This document shows positions 53,764-62,918 of a stretch of DNA of 64,000 bases, piece by piece; the first letter of the stretch is position 1; each line of letters opens with the position of its first letter. Both the position numbers and the translations under genes were made by a program. The stretch is from Pseudomonadota bacterium (lineage in GTDB: Bacteria > Pseudomonadota > Alphaproteobacteria > Rhizobiales > Xanthobacteraceae): NCBI GenBank assembly GCA_018240595.1, contig JAFEFL010000055.1, positions 111,389-175,388 of the forward strand. The letters run 5' to 3'. The notes beneath the pieces are model-generated. The model was not told the DNA's origin. It worked only from the letters and a program-made list of their open reading frames with translations, and ran no database searches.

Positions 53764-53789
53764 AAGCGCCAAGCCCAACGCAATCGTGC

Positions 53790-54266
53790 TCATTTACGGA
53801 CCGGAACCTCGTCGTCCTCGGCGCGCAGCTCGTCGAGCGCGGCGCGGAAATCCTTCGCCTCGCGGAAATTGCGGTAGACCGAGGCGAAACGCACATAGGC
53901 GACATCGTCGATCTCGCGCAAGTGCTGCATCACGGCCTCGCCGATCGTCTCCGACGTCACTTCGTTCTCGCCCATGCTTTCCAGCTCGCGGACGATCTTG
54001 GAAACCATCTGCTCGATGCGTTCGGGCTCGACCGCGCGCTTGCGCAGCGCGACCTGCACCGAGCGCATCAGCTTGTCGCGATCGAACGGCACGCGGCGGC
54101 CGTTGCGCTTGATCACGGTGAGCTCGCGCAACTGCACGCGCTCGAAGGTGGTGAAGCGGAAATTGCAGGACAAACACACGCGACGGCGGCGGATCACGGC
54201 CGAATCTTCGGTCGGACGTGAGTCTTTCACCTGCGTATCGAGGCTACCGCAGCTGGGGCAACGCAT
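53790..54266 (-). CDS. nrdR: transcriptional repressor NrdR
   Basis: The 158-residue protein has the N-terminal zinc ribbon ([17 protein letters not shown] then [12 protein letters not shown]) and an ATP-cone (about residues 48-138: [20 protein letters not shown]). It represses ribonucleotide reductase genes in response to dATP/ATP. It lies between glyA and ribD, the usual order in this group. Confidence 0.96.
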   Translation of the reverse strand: MRCPSCGSLDTQVKDSRPTEDSAVIRRRRVCLSCNFRFTTFERVQLRELTVIKRNGRRVPFDRDKLMRSVQVALRKRAVEPERIEQMVSKIVRELESMGENEVTSETIGEAVMQHLREIDDVAYVRFASVYRNFREAKDFRAALDELRAEDDEVPVRK

Positions 54267-54315
54267 GCTGTTTCCACCCTCTTCCTCGCCGCGACCCTGC
54301 GCCGCGACGTCGTCC

Positions 54316-55599
<1,284 letters not shown>

Positions 55600-55742
55600 A
55601 CCTGTGGTCTCCGGGCGCGATCGGGGCGCCTTTTATTGGGGATTTACCGGGGGTCCGGTTCGCACCTGCGAATAGCATATCGGCCCCGCCCGGCCAAGCG
55701 GTGGCGCGGCGACGGGTGGACAGGCGCAAGATGTAGGGACTT

Positions 55743-55955
55743 TCAGGGTTTTTCCAACAGGCCGCGCTCGCGGGCGATGCGCACCTTCAGCTTACCGAGC
55801 GCCAGCCTTTTCAGGTCGGCCACGGACGCCCGCGCCGGCCCGACCACGGCGACCTCGATCATGATCGCGGCATCGACCGCCGCGACCCTGGCGCTGCCGC
55901 CGACGACCGTGATCTCGAAATAGACTTCGCCTTTGACTTGGGATTTGTCCGCCAT
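55743..55955 (-). CDS. DUF6898-like small conserved protein
   Basis: The 70-residue protein (MADKSQVKGEVYFEITVVGG start) is mostly beta strand followed by a basic helix. Small proteins of this kind upstream of glyA are common in alphaproteobacteria and I believe they belong to DUF6898; that label is from memory and tentative. Function is unknown. Confidence 0.6.
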   Translation of the reverse strand: MADKSQVKGEVYFEITVVGGSARVAAVDAAIMIEVAVVGPARASVADLKRLALGKLKVRIARERGLLEKP

Positions 55956-56011
55956 GGCCGCCGCATCATAGCTGACTCGCGTCAGGCGCCGATGTGAAGT
56001 ATGGGGGCGAC

Positions 56012-56311
56012 ATGACCAATGCGCAGCTTCTGCAAATGGCGCGGGACAACCTCACCCGCTTTACCGCGGCGCCGGCGCCGGCCGAGGCGCTGCGCCGGAC
56101 GATCGAGACGCATGACATCGTCTTCGCGCTTTATCCCGATCAGTCGCCGCGCGGCTTCGACACTTACCTGATCAAGGGCAAGCCGCTGGTGCCCGGCGCA
56201 TCCGCGGACGAGTTGGCGCGGCTGCCGACCACGGCCGTGCCCTGCGCCGATCTCGAGGAAGCCATCGCGCTCGAGCGTGCCTTCGGCGACGGCGGCCCGG
56301 GGCAGCACTAA
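56012..56311 (+). CDS. small conserved protein, unknown
   Basis: The 99-residue protein starts at ATG 56012 with GGGGGCGAC upstream as ribosome binding site. A middle segment DIVFALYPDQSPRGFDTYLIKG is mixed strand/helix. No family is recognised and there is no signal or membrane segment. It is convergent with the DUF1330 gene, 10 bases apart. Confidence 0.6.
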   Translation: MTNAQLLQMARDNLTRFTAAPAPAEALRRTIETHDIVFALYPDQSPRGFDTYLIKGKPLVPGASADELARLPTTAVPCADLEEAIALERAFGDGGPGQH

Positions 56312-56321
56312 CGCGAGTCGA

Positions 56322-56615
56322 TCAAACCGCCTCGATGATGCGGATGTCGCGCTCCTTGGCGACGGCGCCGAGCAGCTTCAACGCCGCCTGATAGGCCGGG
56401 CTGTTATAGGCCGCCTTCGCGGCATCGACGCTGTCGAACTCGACGACCACGGTGCGGCCCATGTAACCGCCGTCGAGCGTCAGTGACGGCATGCCGCGCG
56501 CCAGGATGCGGCCGCCCGCCGCCTGCAGCGCAGTGCCGGCGATCTTGCCGTAAGCCGCGAGCGCATCCGGATCGGACACGGTGCGATAGGTCGCGACCCA
56601 GTAAGCCTTTGCCAT
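56322..56615 (-). CDS. DUF1330 family protein
   Basis: The 97-residue protein matches DUF1330: AYWVATYRTVSDPDALAAYG, GGRILARGMPSLTLDGG and VVVEFDSVDAAKAAYNSPAYQAAL. These are small ferredoxin-like dimeric proteins of unknown function. It is monocistronic in this window. Confidence 0.87.
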   Translation of the reverse strand: MAKAYWVATYRTVSDPDALAAYGKIAGTALQAAGGRILARGMPSLTLDGGYMGRTVVVEFDSVDAAKAAYNSPAYQAALKLLGAVAKERDIRIIEAV

Positions 56616-56681
56616 GTGACCTCCGTTGGAATGGAGGCGCGATCATACACAATACCGGCGCAGCACAAGCAGATCCGCCGG

Positions 56682-58220
56682 CTACACCGCCGTGTTGGCC
56701 TGCGCCGCCGGCGCCTTCGCGTCGATGAGCGGCGGATGGGTGACGATCGACTTCAGCGACGGCTGCGGATTTGCCGCCAGCATCGCCAGGTCCGGCTCAG
56801 GACGCGCCAGTTGCGCATCGCCGGCGAAAGCGGCCTCGACGGCCGCAGCCGCCGACAGCAGTTCGGCATCGCCGCGCAAACGGCCGATCATCTGCAATCC
56901 GAACGGCATGCCATGTTCGTCCCGGCCGCACGGCAGCGACAAAGCCGGATGCGTCGACAGTGTCACGCCGTAGCACAGCGTCAGCCAGCGGTAATAGTTG
57001 GCCATGGTCTGGCCATCCACCTCCTTGGCGTAGAGCTCGGTCCACGGGAACGGCGTCACCGGCGTCACCGGCGCGACGATGAGATCGAAGCGCTCGAAGG
57101 CGTCGGCGAACTGCGCGGCGATCCGCGTCTGCGCCAGATGCGCCTCGGCGCGATCCATCAGCGTGAAGGCGGCGGCGAGCTCGACATTGGCGCGCACGTT
57201 CGGGCCGAGCGTTTCCGGCGCGGTGCGGAAGGTCTCGGCGAAGGCGGCGACAAAACTTTCGGCGCGGATGACGTCGAACGCCCGGTCGGCCTGGGACATG
57301 TCCAGCGCGATCGGCTCGCACGACTTCACATGCCGCGCCAGCGCCTTGACGCGCGCGCGGAACACGCGGCGCACTTCTTCGCTCACCGCGCAGAAACCGA
57401 AGTCCTCGGTGTAGCCGACGCGCAGCGCCGCCGGATCGCGGGCGGCGAGCGGCCAGAACTCGTGCGCTGCCGCCGGATAGGACAAGGCATCGTGCCGGTT
57501 GAGGCCGACGCAATTCGCCATCAGGAACGCGGCGTCCTCCACCGTCCGCGCCATCGGCCCGAGCACCGAGATCGCCGACCAGCCGAGCGGCCGGCTGGCG
57601 TTGGCGACGAGGCCGGGCGATGGGCGCAGGCCGACGATGCCGCACAGCGCCGCCGGGATGCGCAGCGAGCCGCCGGTGTCGGACCCGGTGCAGATCGGCA
57701 GCATGCCGGTGGCGAGCGCGGCCGCCGAGCCGCCCGACGAACCGCCGGCATTGAGCGACGGGTTGAATGGATTGCCGGTCGCGCCCCACACCGGGTTGCG
57801 CGTGTTGGCGCCGGCGCCCATGTCGGGCACGTTGGTCTTGGCGGTGACGATGGCGCCCGCCTCGCGCAACGCGGCGACGAGGCTGTTGTCCTCGCGCGGG
57901 ACGTTGCCGCGCAACGCAATGTTGCCGCAGGTCGTGAGCAGCCCGGCAGTGTCCTGCAAGTCCTTCACGCCGAGCGGCAAACCATGCAGCGGCGGCAGCG
58001 CGTCGCCGTGCATGACGCGCGCTTCGGCCTTCTTCGCGGCGTCGCGCGCCCGGTCGAAGTCGGTGGCGGCGATGGCGTTGACCGCCGGATTGATCGCCTC
58101 GATGCGGGCGATGCAGGCGTCCATCAATTCCACCGGCGACAATTGCCGCGCGCCGATCAGCGCGCGCATCTGCACCGCGCTCAGCCCGAGCATCCCGCTA
58201 TCACCTGCACCGTCCGTCAC
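56682..58220 (-). CDS. amidase signature family amidohydrolase
   Basis: The 512-residue protein has the Ser-cisSer-Lys triad: Lys86 in GVKDLQDT, cis-Ser near 161-162 in GGSSGGSA, and nucleophile Ser185 in DTGGSLRIPA. It hydrolyses an amide bond, substrate unknown. The GTG start at 58220 has GCGAGG 7 bases before it. It follows tctC in an operon with a TetR regulator, so its substrate may be imported by the TctC-bound carrier. Confidence 0.9.
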   Translation of the reverse strand: MTDGAGDSGMLGLSAVQMRALIGARQLSPVELMDACIARIEAINPAVNAIAATDFDRARDAAKKAEARVMHGDALPPLHGLPLGVKDLQDTAGLLTTCGNIALRGNVPREDNSLVAALREAGAIVTAKTNVPDMGAGANTRNPVWGATGNPFNPSLNAGGSSGGSAAALATGMLPICTGSDTGGSLRIPAALCGIVGLRPSPGLVANASRPLGWSAISVLGPMARTVEDAAFLMANCVGLNRHDALSYPAAAHEFWPLAARDPAALRVGYTEDFGFCAVSEEVRRVFRARVKALARHVKSCEPIALDMSQADRAFDVIRAESFVAAFAETFRTAPETLGPNVRANVELAAAFTLMDRAEAHLAQTRIAAQFADAFERFDLIVAPVTPVTPFPWTELYAKEVDGQTMANYYRWLTLCYGVTLSTHPALSLPCGRDEHGMPFGLQMIGRLRGDAELLSAAAAVEAAFAGDAQLARPEPDLAMLAANPQPSLKSIVTHPPLIDAKAPAAQANTAV

Positions 58221-58230
58221 GCGCGCCTCG

Positions 58231-59223
58231 CTACTGAATCGTCATGTGGGCACGTTGCACGATCACCCGCATCGCCTCCAGTTCGCTTTTGACCTTGGCA
58301 TCATAGGCGCTGGGCGGCTGGAAGCGGACGATGAGACCGGCCCGCTCGAGATCGGCCTTCATCTCGGGCTTGGCCATGACGTCGGCCATCGCCTTCACCA
58401 GAACCTTGCGCACCGGCTCCGGCAGTCCGCGCGGCGCGACGACGCTGATCCACGCCGTGAGGTCGAAATCGGGAAAGCCGGACTCGGCGAGCGTCGGTAC
58501 TCCCGGCAAGGCGTCGATGCGATAGGTCGAGGTCAGCGCCAGCGCCTTGACGGTGCCGGCCTTCACCTGCGGCACGCTGGCGACATTGGTGTCGAACGAC
58601 AGCGGCACCTGCCCGGCGATCAGATCCTTCATCGCCGGCGCGCTACCGTTATAGGGGATGTGCACCATGTCGACGCCGGCCGCCGCCTTGAACATCTCGC
58701 CGGCGAAATGCGACGTGGTGCCGAAGCCGAACGAGGCGAGATTGAGTTTGCCCGGCTCGCGCTTGGCCATGGCGATGAGTTCCTGCAGCGTATTGGCGGG
58801 AAACTTCGCGTTGGCGATCAGCACCAGCGGGCTTTCGCCGAGGATGCCGAGCGATTCAAAGCTCTTCAGCGGATCGTACTGGAGATTGGATTTGAGCGCC
58901 GGATTGAGCGTGTAGGTCGTGTTGCCCGATACCAGCAAGGTGTAGCCGTCCGGCTTGGCGCGGGCGACGTAAGCGGCGCCGATGGCCGTGCCGGCGCCGC
59001 CCTTGTTTTCCACCACCCAGGTGCTGCCCGGCAATTCGTCGCCCAAGTGATGGGCGATGATGCGCCCCAGCGTGTCGGCGGCGCCGCCCGGTGGATAGGG
59101 CACGACCAGCACGATCGGCCGGTCGGGATAGCCGGCGGCCGCTGCCGGTCCGCACAGCGCCAATGCCATCAAGCCGGCCGCGAGACAGCGGCCCAGCGCC
59201 AGCGGAAATTGGATGGTCCTCAC
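58231..59223 (-). CDS. tripartite tricarboxylate transporter solute-binding protein (TctC/Bug)
   Basis: The 330-residue periplasmic protein has a Sec signal ending in GPAAAAG, then YPDRPIVLVVPYPPGGAADTLGRI and VENKGGAGTAIGAAYVARAKPDGYTLLV, typical of Bug proteins. The TctA/TctB membrane genes are not here, so it works with a carrier encoded elsewhere or as a sensor. The start is a GTG overlapping the TetR stop (GTGA at 59220-59223), with AAGGGAG upstream. Confidence 0.9.
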   Translation of the reverse strand: MRTIQFPLALGRCLAAGLMALALCGPAAAAGYPDRPIVLVVPYPPGGAADTLGRIIAHHLGDELPGSTWVVENKGGAGTAIGAAYVARAKPDGYTLLVSGNTTYTLNPALKSNLQYDPLKSFESLGILGESPLVLIANAKFPANTLQELIAMAKREPGKLNLASFGFGTTSHFAGEMFKAAAGVDMVHIPYNGSAPAMKDLIAGQVPLSFDTNVASVPQVKAGTVKALALTSTYRIDALPGVPTLAESGFPDFDLTAWISVVAPRGLPEPVRKVLVKAMADVMAKPEMKADLERAGLIVRFQPPSAYDAKVKSELEAMRVIVQRAHMTIQ

Positions 59224-59915
59224 GTTGCTCTCCCTTGAACGCGCCGTTTCGGCTTGCCTGGTTTTTTGCGGGCGGTTGCCGATGACCGTCGGCAGCGCCA
59301 CTCGATGATGGCCGCTAGCTCGGCGAGCTGCGCCTTGGAGGATTGGCCCGCCGGCCCGAACAGCCGGACGACGCCGATGCCACGCAGGCTCGACAGCACG
59401 AGGTCGATGAAGGCCTCGACGCCACGGGCGCCCGCCAGTTCGGGAAAGGTGCGGATGAAGCGGCGATGCACGGTCGCGCGCAGCCGCGCCCGCATGGCGA
59501 CGACACGCTTGAGCACGTCGGCGTCCCCGGCGCTGCCGAAATAGATGCCCCAGGCGACGAGGAAACGCGGCGGCTCGTAGGAATGCGCCCACAGCGCGCC
59601 TACGAAACCCGCCGCCCGCCGCGGCAAGCTGTCCGCCGGCTGCGGCCAGGCGCGTCGCGCATCGCCGTCCGGGATCGAGCCGATCGCACGCTCCAGGAGA
59701 TGCATCATGAGTTCGGCCTTGGAGCCGAAATGATGCTGCAAGGCGCCCGGCGTGACGCCGGCGGCCTTGGCCACCTCGAACATCGTCGCAGCGCGGAAGC
59801 TGTTGGCGCGCATCACCTGCATGCCGGCGTCGAGGATCTGCATCCGCGTTGCGGCGCTGCGCTCGGCATGACTGACAAAAGGCGGACGGCGCGGCGGCAA
59901 GGACGGCGTTTGCAT
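59220..59915 (-). CDS. TetR family transcriptional regulator
   Basis: The 231-residue protein has an N-terminal TetR HTH (RMQILDAGMQVMRANSFRAATMFEVAKAAGV then TPGALQHHFGSKAELM, quoted in pieces). The C-terminal ligand domain is divergent and the tail is lysine/arginine-rich (KKPGKPKRR). It is first in an operon with tctC and the amidase, so it probably senses their substrate and represses its own promoter. Confidence 0.88.
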   Translation of the reverse strand: MQTPSLPPRRPPFVSHAERSAATRMQILDAGMQVMRANSFRAATMFEVAKAAGVTPGALQHHFGSKAELMMHLLERAIGSIPDGDARRAWPQPADSLPRRAAGFVGALWAHSYEPPRFLVAWGIYFGSAGDADVLKRVVAMRARLRATVHRRFIRTFPELAGARGVEAFIDLVLSSLRGIGVVRLFGPAGQSSKAQLAELAAIIEWRCRRSSATARKKPGKPKRRVQGRAT

Positions 59916-59938
59916 GGCCAGCCACCATACACATTACA

Positions 59939-59957
59939 TGCATATTGCAATATAGGC
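59939..59957. promoter_or_regulatory. palindromic operator upstream of tetR
   Basis: ATATTGCAATAT (59942-59953) is a perfect 12-base palindrome 27 bases before the tetR start. The longer half TGCATATTG is identical to the half-site of the operator at 33764-33772, but here the spacer is zero instead of four bases. Confidence 0.5.
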
Positions 59958-60086
59958 TTATTTACCTACGCACACCAGCGACCCCGCGATAGGGCGTGGC
60001 CCCGCGCGCCGTGCCGGCCTGCGGATGTTCACAGGGACAATGTCGAATGCCTCAGAGCGGCGGACCGCGGCGAGGAAATCGCCGGA

Positions 60087-60314
60087 CTATTCCTCGACGG
60101 AGGAGCTGTTGGTCCCGCGCCGGAAAATTCCGTACTCGCTCGACTTGCGGCCGTCGCCATCCAGCAAAGTTCCGGCAAGGCCAATTTGCAGCAGTTCGCG
60201 CACAGCCGCAGCACGGCTGGGAATCTTGTGCTTGTAGCGGAATTCGTCGATGGCGCTCAGCTCCTGAGCCGAAAGCATCACCTGGAGCCGTTCGTCTCTG
60301 TCCGATCCCATCAT
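60087..60314 (-). CDS. ribbon-helix-helix (CopG-type) small regulator
   Basis: The 75-residue protein has a beta strand-helix-helix pattern (RLQVMLSAQELSAIDEFRYK then HKIPSRAAAVRELLQIGL), typical of RHH DNA-binding proteins such as antitoxins or autoregulators. No toxin gene flanks it. ATG 60314 is chosen among GTG 60317, ATG 60314 and ATG 60311. Its leader has inverted ATTGAG/CTCAAT sites. Confidence 0.75.
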   Translation of the reverse strand: MMGSDRDERLQVMLSAQELSAIDEFRYKHKIPSRAAAVRELLQIGLAGTLLDGDGRKSSEYGIFRRGTNSSSVEE

Positions 60315-60323
60315 CACGACCTC

Positions 60324-60408
60324 ATTGAGCTACTTACTCAATTCGCTCAATCTACTAAAGTTCCATAAAGTTGCAAAACGGCGTCAAATCAGACGTTTTC
60401 TCATTTGA
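60324..60408. promoter_or_regulatory. AT-rich divergent control region with operator repeats
   Basis: ATTGAG (60324-60329) and CTCAAT (60337-60342) form an inverted pair with a second CTCAAT at 60346-60351, 9 bases on, as expected for cooperative RHH binding. A further inverted pair, TCAAAT (60384-60389) and ATTTGA (60403-60408), follows. The region lies between the RHH gene and the small gene at 60461. Confidence 0.55.
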
Positions 60409-60425
60409 TATCAATAATTTATGAC

Positions 60426-60460
60426 TTGCTAGTGGAGATGGAACCGCCCTATCCTTCGCT
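60426..60460 (+). promoter_or_regulatory. promoter for a probable leaderless small gene
   Basis: TTGCTA (60426-60431) and TATCCT (60450-60455) are 18 bases apart, and the ATG at 60461 is 5 bases after the -10. There is no ribosome binding site, so the transcript likely begins at the start codon. Confidence 0.5.
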
Positions 60461-60658
60461 ATGGCACAATACCGAGCCTTCAAAGTCGATGAGGCGGGCA
60501 ACATCTTTGGCCCGGCCAATTGCTTCGAATGCGCCCACGACGAAGTGGCGCTGGAAAAGGTGCGCACCGAACTCGATGGCTATGCGATCGAGCTCTGGGT
60601 GGAAAACCGCCGCGTCGGCCTGGCCGTGCCCGAGCGAAAGACCTCGAGCGCCGGTTGA
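60461..60658 (+). CDS. small protein, unknown, probably leaderless
   Basis: The 65-residue product (MAQYRAFKVDEAGNIFGPAN start) has a beta-rich N-terminal half with two cysteines close to an acidic helix (CFECAHDEVALEKVRTELDG). Similar small proteins occur in Bradyrhizobium relatives, but I cannot name a family. Its promoter places transcription start at the ATG, and it is divergent from the RHH gene. Confidence 0.55.
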   Translation: MAQYRAFKVDEAGNIFGPANCFECAHDEVALEKVRTELDGYAIELWVENRRVGLAVPERKTSSAG

Positions 60659-60702
60659 CGCATTCGCCGCGCCCGCTTCGGCATCCCATTCAAGCGACAA
60701 AA

Positions 60703-60734
60703 CCCCGGCCGGGGAGGATGCCGGCCGGGGCAAG
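60703..60734 (-). terminator. terminator for the ldtR-type gene
   Basis: CCCCGGCCGG and CCGGCCGGGG form a perfect 10-bp stem around an 8-base loop (60703-60730). On the minus strand the stem is followed by TTTTG, so it ends the gene at 60771-61283. Confidence 0.75.
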
Positions 60735-60770
60735 TCGTCTCGCCAGAAAAGCAAAGACCTTGAAGGGCTG

Positions 60771-61283
60771 TTAGAGGCGATAGAGAATCTGGTCGGTCCA
60801 GAAGCGCTCGAGCCGATGCAGCGACTTGTTCAGGTTCGAGAACTCGTCGGCATTGATGCCGCCGACCTGCTCCACCGTGCGCACGTGTTTCTGGTAGAGC
60901 GCATCGACGATATCGCGGACTTCCTGGCCCTTGGCGGTCAGCTTGATGCGGACCGAACGGCGATCGACGCGTGAGCGCTGGTGATCGAGGAATTCCATCT
61001 CCACAAGCTTCTTCAGATTGTAGGAGACGTTGGAGCCGAGATAGTAACCGCGCGTACGCAGTTCGCCGGCGGTGAGCTCCTTGTCGCCGATATTGTACAA
61101 CAGCAGCGCCTGCACCGAATTGATGTCGGAGCGTCCGCGGCGGTCGAATTCGTCCTTGATCACGTCGAGCAGACGGCGATGCAGCCGCTCAACCAGCGTG
61201 AGTGCCTCATGATACAGAGGACGGATGGTGTCGAACCGCGCTTCACGTTCGGCGGGTTCGACCGTCTTGACGACGGCTTTCAT
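60771..61283 (-). CDS. ldtR: MarR family regulator (LdtR type)
   Basis: The 170-residue winged-helix protein has GRSDINSVQALLLYNIGDKE, LTAGELRTRGYYLGSNVSYNLKKLVEMEFLDHQRSRVDRRSVRIKLT (segments quoted in part by family pattern), the same layout as LdtR of Liberibacter and Sinorhizobium. LdtR controls L,D-transpeptidase and stress genes; no L,D-transpeptidase gene lies here. A palindrome upstream may be its own operator. Confidence 0.85.
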   Translation of the reverse strand: MKAVVKTVEPAEREARFDTIRPLYHEALTLVERLHRRLLDVIKDEFDRRGRSDINSVQALLLYNIGDKELTAGELRTRGYYLGSNVSYNLKKLVEMEFLDHQRSRVDRRSVRIKLTAKGQEVRDIVDALYQKHVRTVEQVGGINADEFSNLNKSLHRLERFWTDQILYRL

Positions 61284-61404
61284 GTCTAACGCCCCTTCGC
61301 TTTTCTACGCTTGGCCTTTTTGGCCGGGTGCGAGGCCCTGTTTTCCTCGTCCCTAATGTGCGTCAACTTATGCGGGGCCTTCTAAAAACGGCTTAAATAA
61401 CAGC

Positions 61405-61421
61405 ATAAACATTAGGTTTAT
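61405..61421. promoter_or_regulatory. candidate operator upstream of ldtR
   Basis: ATAAAC-ATTAG-GTTTAT is a perfect inverted pair with a 5-base spacer in the 256-base gap between ldtR and mmsB, about 120 bases before the ldtR start. The gap otherwise holds a short hairpin leader (GGCC-AAAAA-GGCC, near 61310-61325) and no gene. Confidence 0.45.
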
Positions 61422-61539
61422 TTGCAACGGTGAATCCTTCGTTGCCGTCTCCATTTGAAGCAAGCGCGCAAGGCTTCGTTCACCCTCTGCTCCCGCAGCG
61501 GTGCAAAAGTGGCGGCGGGCGCCACGAAAATGCACGCCT

Positions 61540-62424
61540 TCAGCCGCGAATGAAACGAATGATGCCGGAGAAGTCGCGGCCGCCCTCGCCGCTGCCGGCA
61601 TAGGCTGAATAGAGTCTTTCCGCCTGAGCGCCGAGTTCCGCCCGCGCGCCCGCGGCTTTGGCGGCATCCTGCGCCAGACGTAAATCCTTGAGCATCATCG
61701 CCGCGGTGAAGCCCGGCTGATAGTCGCGATTGGCGGGCGACGTCGGAACCGGTCCCGGAACGGGACAGTAGGATGTCATCGCCCAGCACTGGCCCGACGA
61801 CTTCGACGAAATGTCGAACAGCTTCTGGTGATCGAGGCCGAGCTTCTCGGCCATGACGAAGGCTTCCGACACCGCGATCATCGAAATGCCGAGGATCATG
61901 TTGTTGCAGATCTTCGCCGCCTGGCCGTTGCCAGGGCCGCCGGCGTGCACGATGGTCTTGCCCATCTTCTGCAGGATCGATTCAGCGCGGGCGAACGCCT
62001 GCGCCGGGCCGCCGACCATGAAGGTGAGCGTTCCGGCGGTGGCGCCGCCGACGCCGCCGGACACCGGCGCGTCGAGCATCAGCAGGTCCTTCTTCTCGGC
62101 TTCGGCGGCGACCGCGCGCGCGGTGTCGACGTCGATGGTCGAGCAGTCGATCAGCAGCGTGCCGGGCTGCGCGGCGCTCACCACGCCATTGGCGCCGAGA
62201 TAGACCTCCCTCACCTGCTGGCCGGCCGGCAGCATGGTGACGACGACATCGGCGCGTGCCGCCGCGACATGCGCGTACTCGACGCTGCTGCCGCCCTCCG
62301 ATTTCAGTTTGTCGATCGACGCGGAATTGAGATCGACACCCTCGACCTGGTGGCCGGCCTTGATCAGGTTGACCGCCATCGGCAGGCCCATGTTGCCGAG
62401 CCCGATAAATGCAATCCGCGCCAT
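61540..62424 (-). CDS. mmsB: 3-hydroxyisobutyrate dehydrogenase
   Basis: The 294-residue protein has an NAD start IAFIGLGNMGLPMAVNLIKAG, the substrate motif LMLDAPVSGGVGGATAGTLTF and the catalytic lysine in GNGQAAKICNN (about residue 172). The C-terminal CPVPGPVPTSPANRDYQPGF matches true MmsB/HIBADH of valine catabolism. The ATG at 62424 has GGGAG 7-8 bases before it, better than ATG 62430. It sits with HIBCH upstream in one operon. Confidence 0.93.
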   Translation of the reverse strand: MARIAFIGLGNMGLPMAVNLIKAGHQVEGVDLNSASIDKLKSEGGSSVEYAHVAAARADVVVTMLPAGQQVREVYLGANGVVSAAQPGTLLIDCSTIDVDTARAVAAEAEKKDLLMLDAPVSGGVGGATAGTLTFMVGGPAQAFARAESILQKMGKTIVHAGGPGNGQAAKICNNMILGISMIAVSEAFVMAEKLGLDHQKLFDISSKSSGQCWAMTSYCPVPGPVPTSPANRDYQPGFTAAMMLKDLRLAQDAAKAAGARAELGAQAERLYSAYAGSGEGGRDFSGIIRFIRG

Positions 62425-62453
62425 CGTCATCTCTCCCTTTGTCTTTTGTCTCA

Positions 62454-62918
62454 TCAAACCGGCTGCTCGCGCGCCGCCTTCAGCGCCAGGATCAGATAGA
62501 CCGCGAGCACGGCGCCTTCGAACGCGATGCTGAAAAGACCGCGGCCGAACACCTGCGGAAAGAATAGCTGCACGGCGAGCATCGAGGCGACCGCGGTCAG
62601 CCAGATCACCGCGCCCCAGGCGGCGGCGAGCCACAGCCCGACCGCGGCGACGAGATCGATGACGGCGAAGAACACGGTCGCCGTCTTCCAGGCGATGGCG
62701 TGGGTGACGTAGAGATCGTCGTCGGTAACGCCGATGCCGCAAATCCGCGACCAGTGATAAAGGCCCTTGAGCAGCGACACCCCGGCCATGACGCGCAGGA
62801 AGATCACCAGCCGCCGTGTCCACAGGCCGACGGTCGCCTCGCCGTCGTGCTCGTGCACCGGCTCGAGATTACGCAGGTCGTCGGTCGCATAGGGATCGCT
62901 CGTCGCGCCGTCGATCAC
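62454..62918 (-). CDS. small membrane protein, DUF6163-like
   Basis: The 154-residue protein has four membrane helices from about residue 40 to 145 and a hydrophilic N-terminal tail with a histidine/acidic patch (EPVHEHDGE). I think it belongs to DUF6163, but this is from memory. The GTG start overlaps the stop of the HIBCH gene as GTGA (62915-62918). No function is known; it lies inside the valine-catabolism operon. Confidence 0.65.
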   Translation of the reverse strand: MIDGATSDPYATDDLRNLEPVHEHDGEATVGLWTRRLVIFLRVMAGVSLLKGLYHWSRICGIGVTDDDLYVTHAIAWKTATVFFAVIDLVAAVGLWLAAAWGAVIWLTAVASMLAVQLFFPQVFGRGLFSIAFEGAVLAVYLILALKAAREQPV

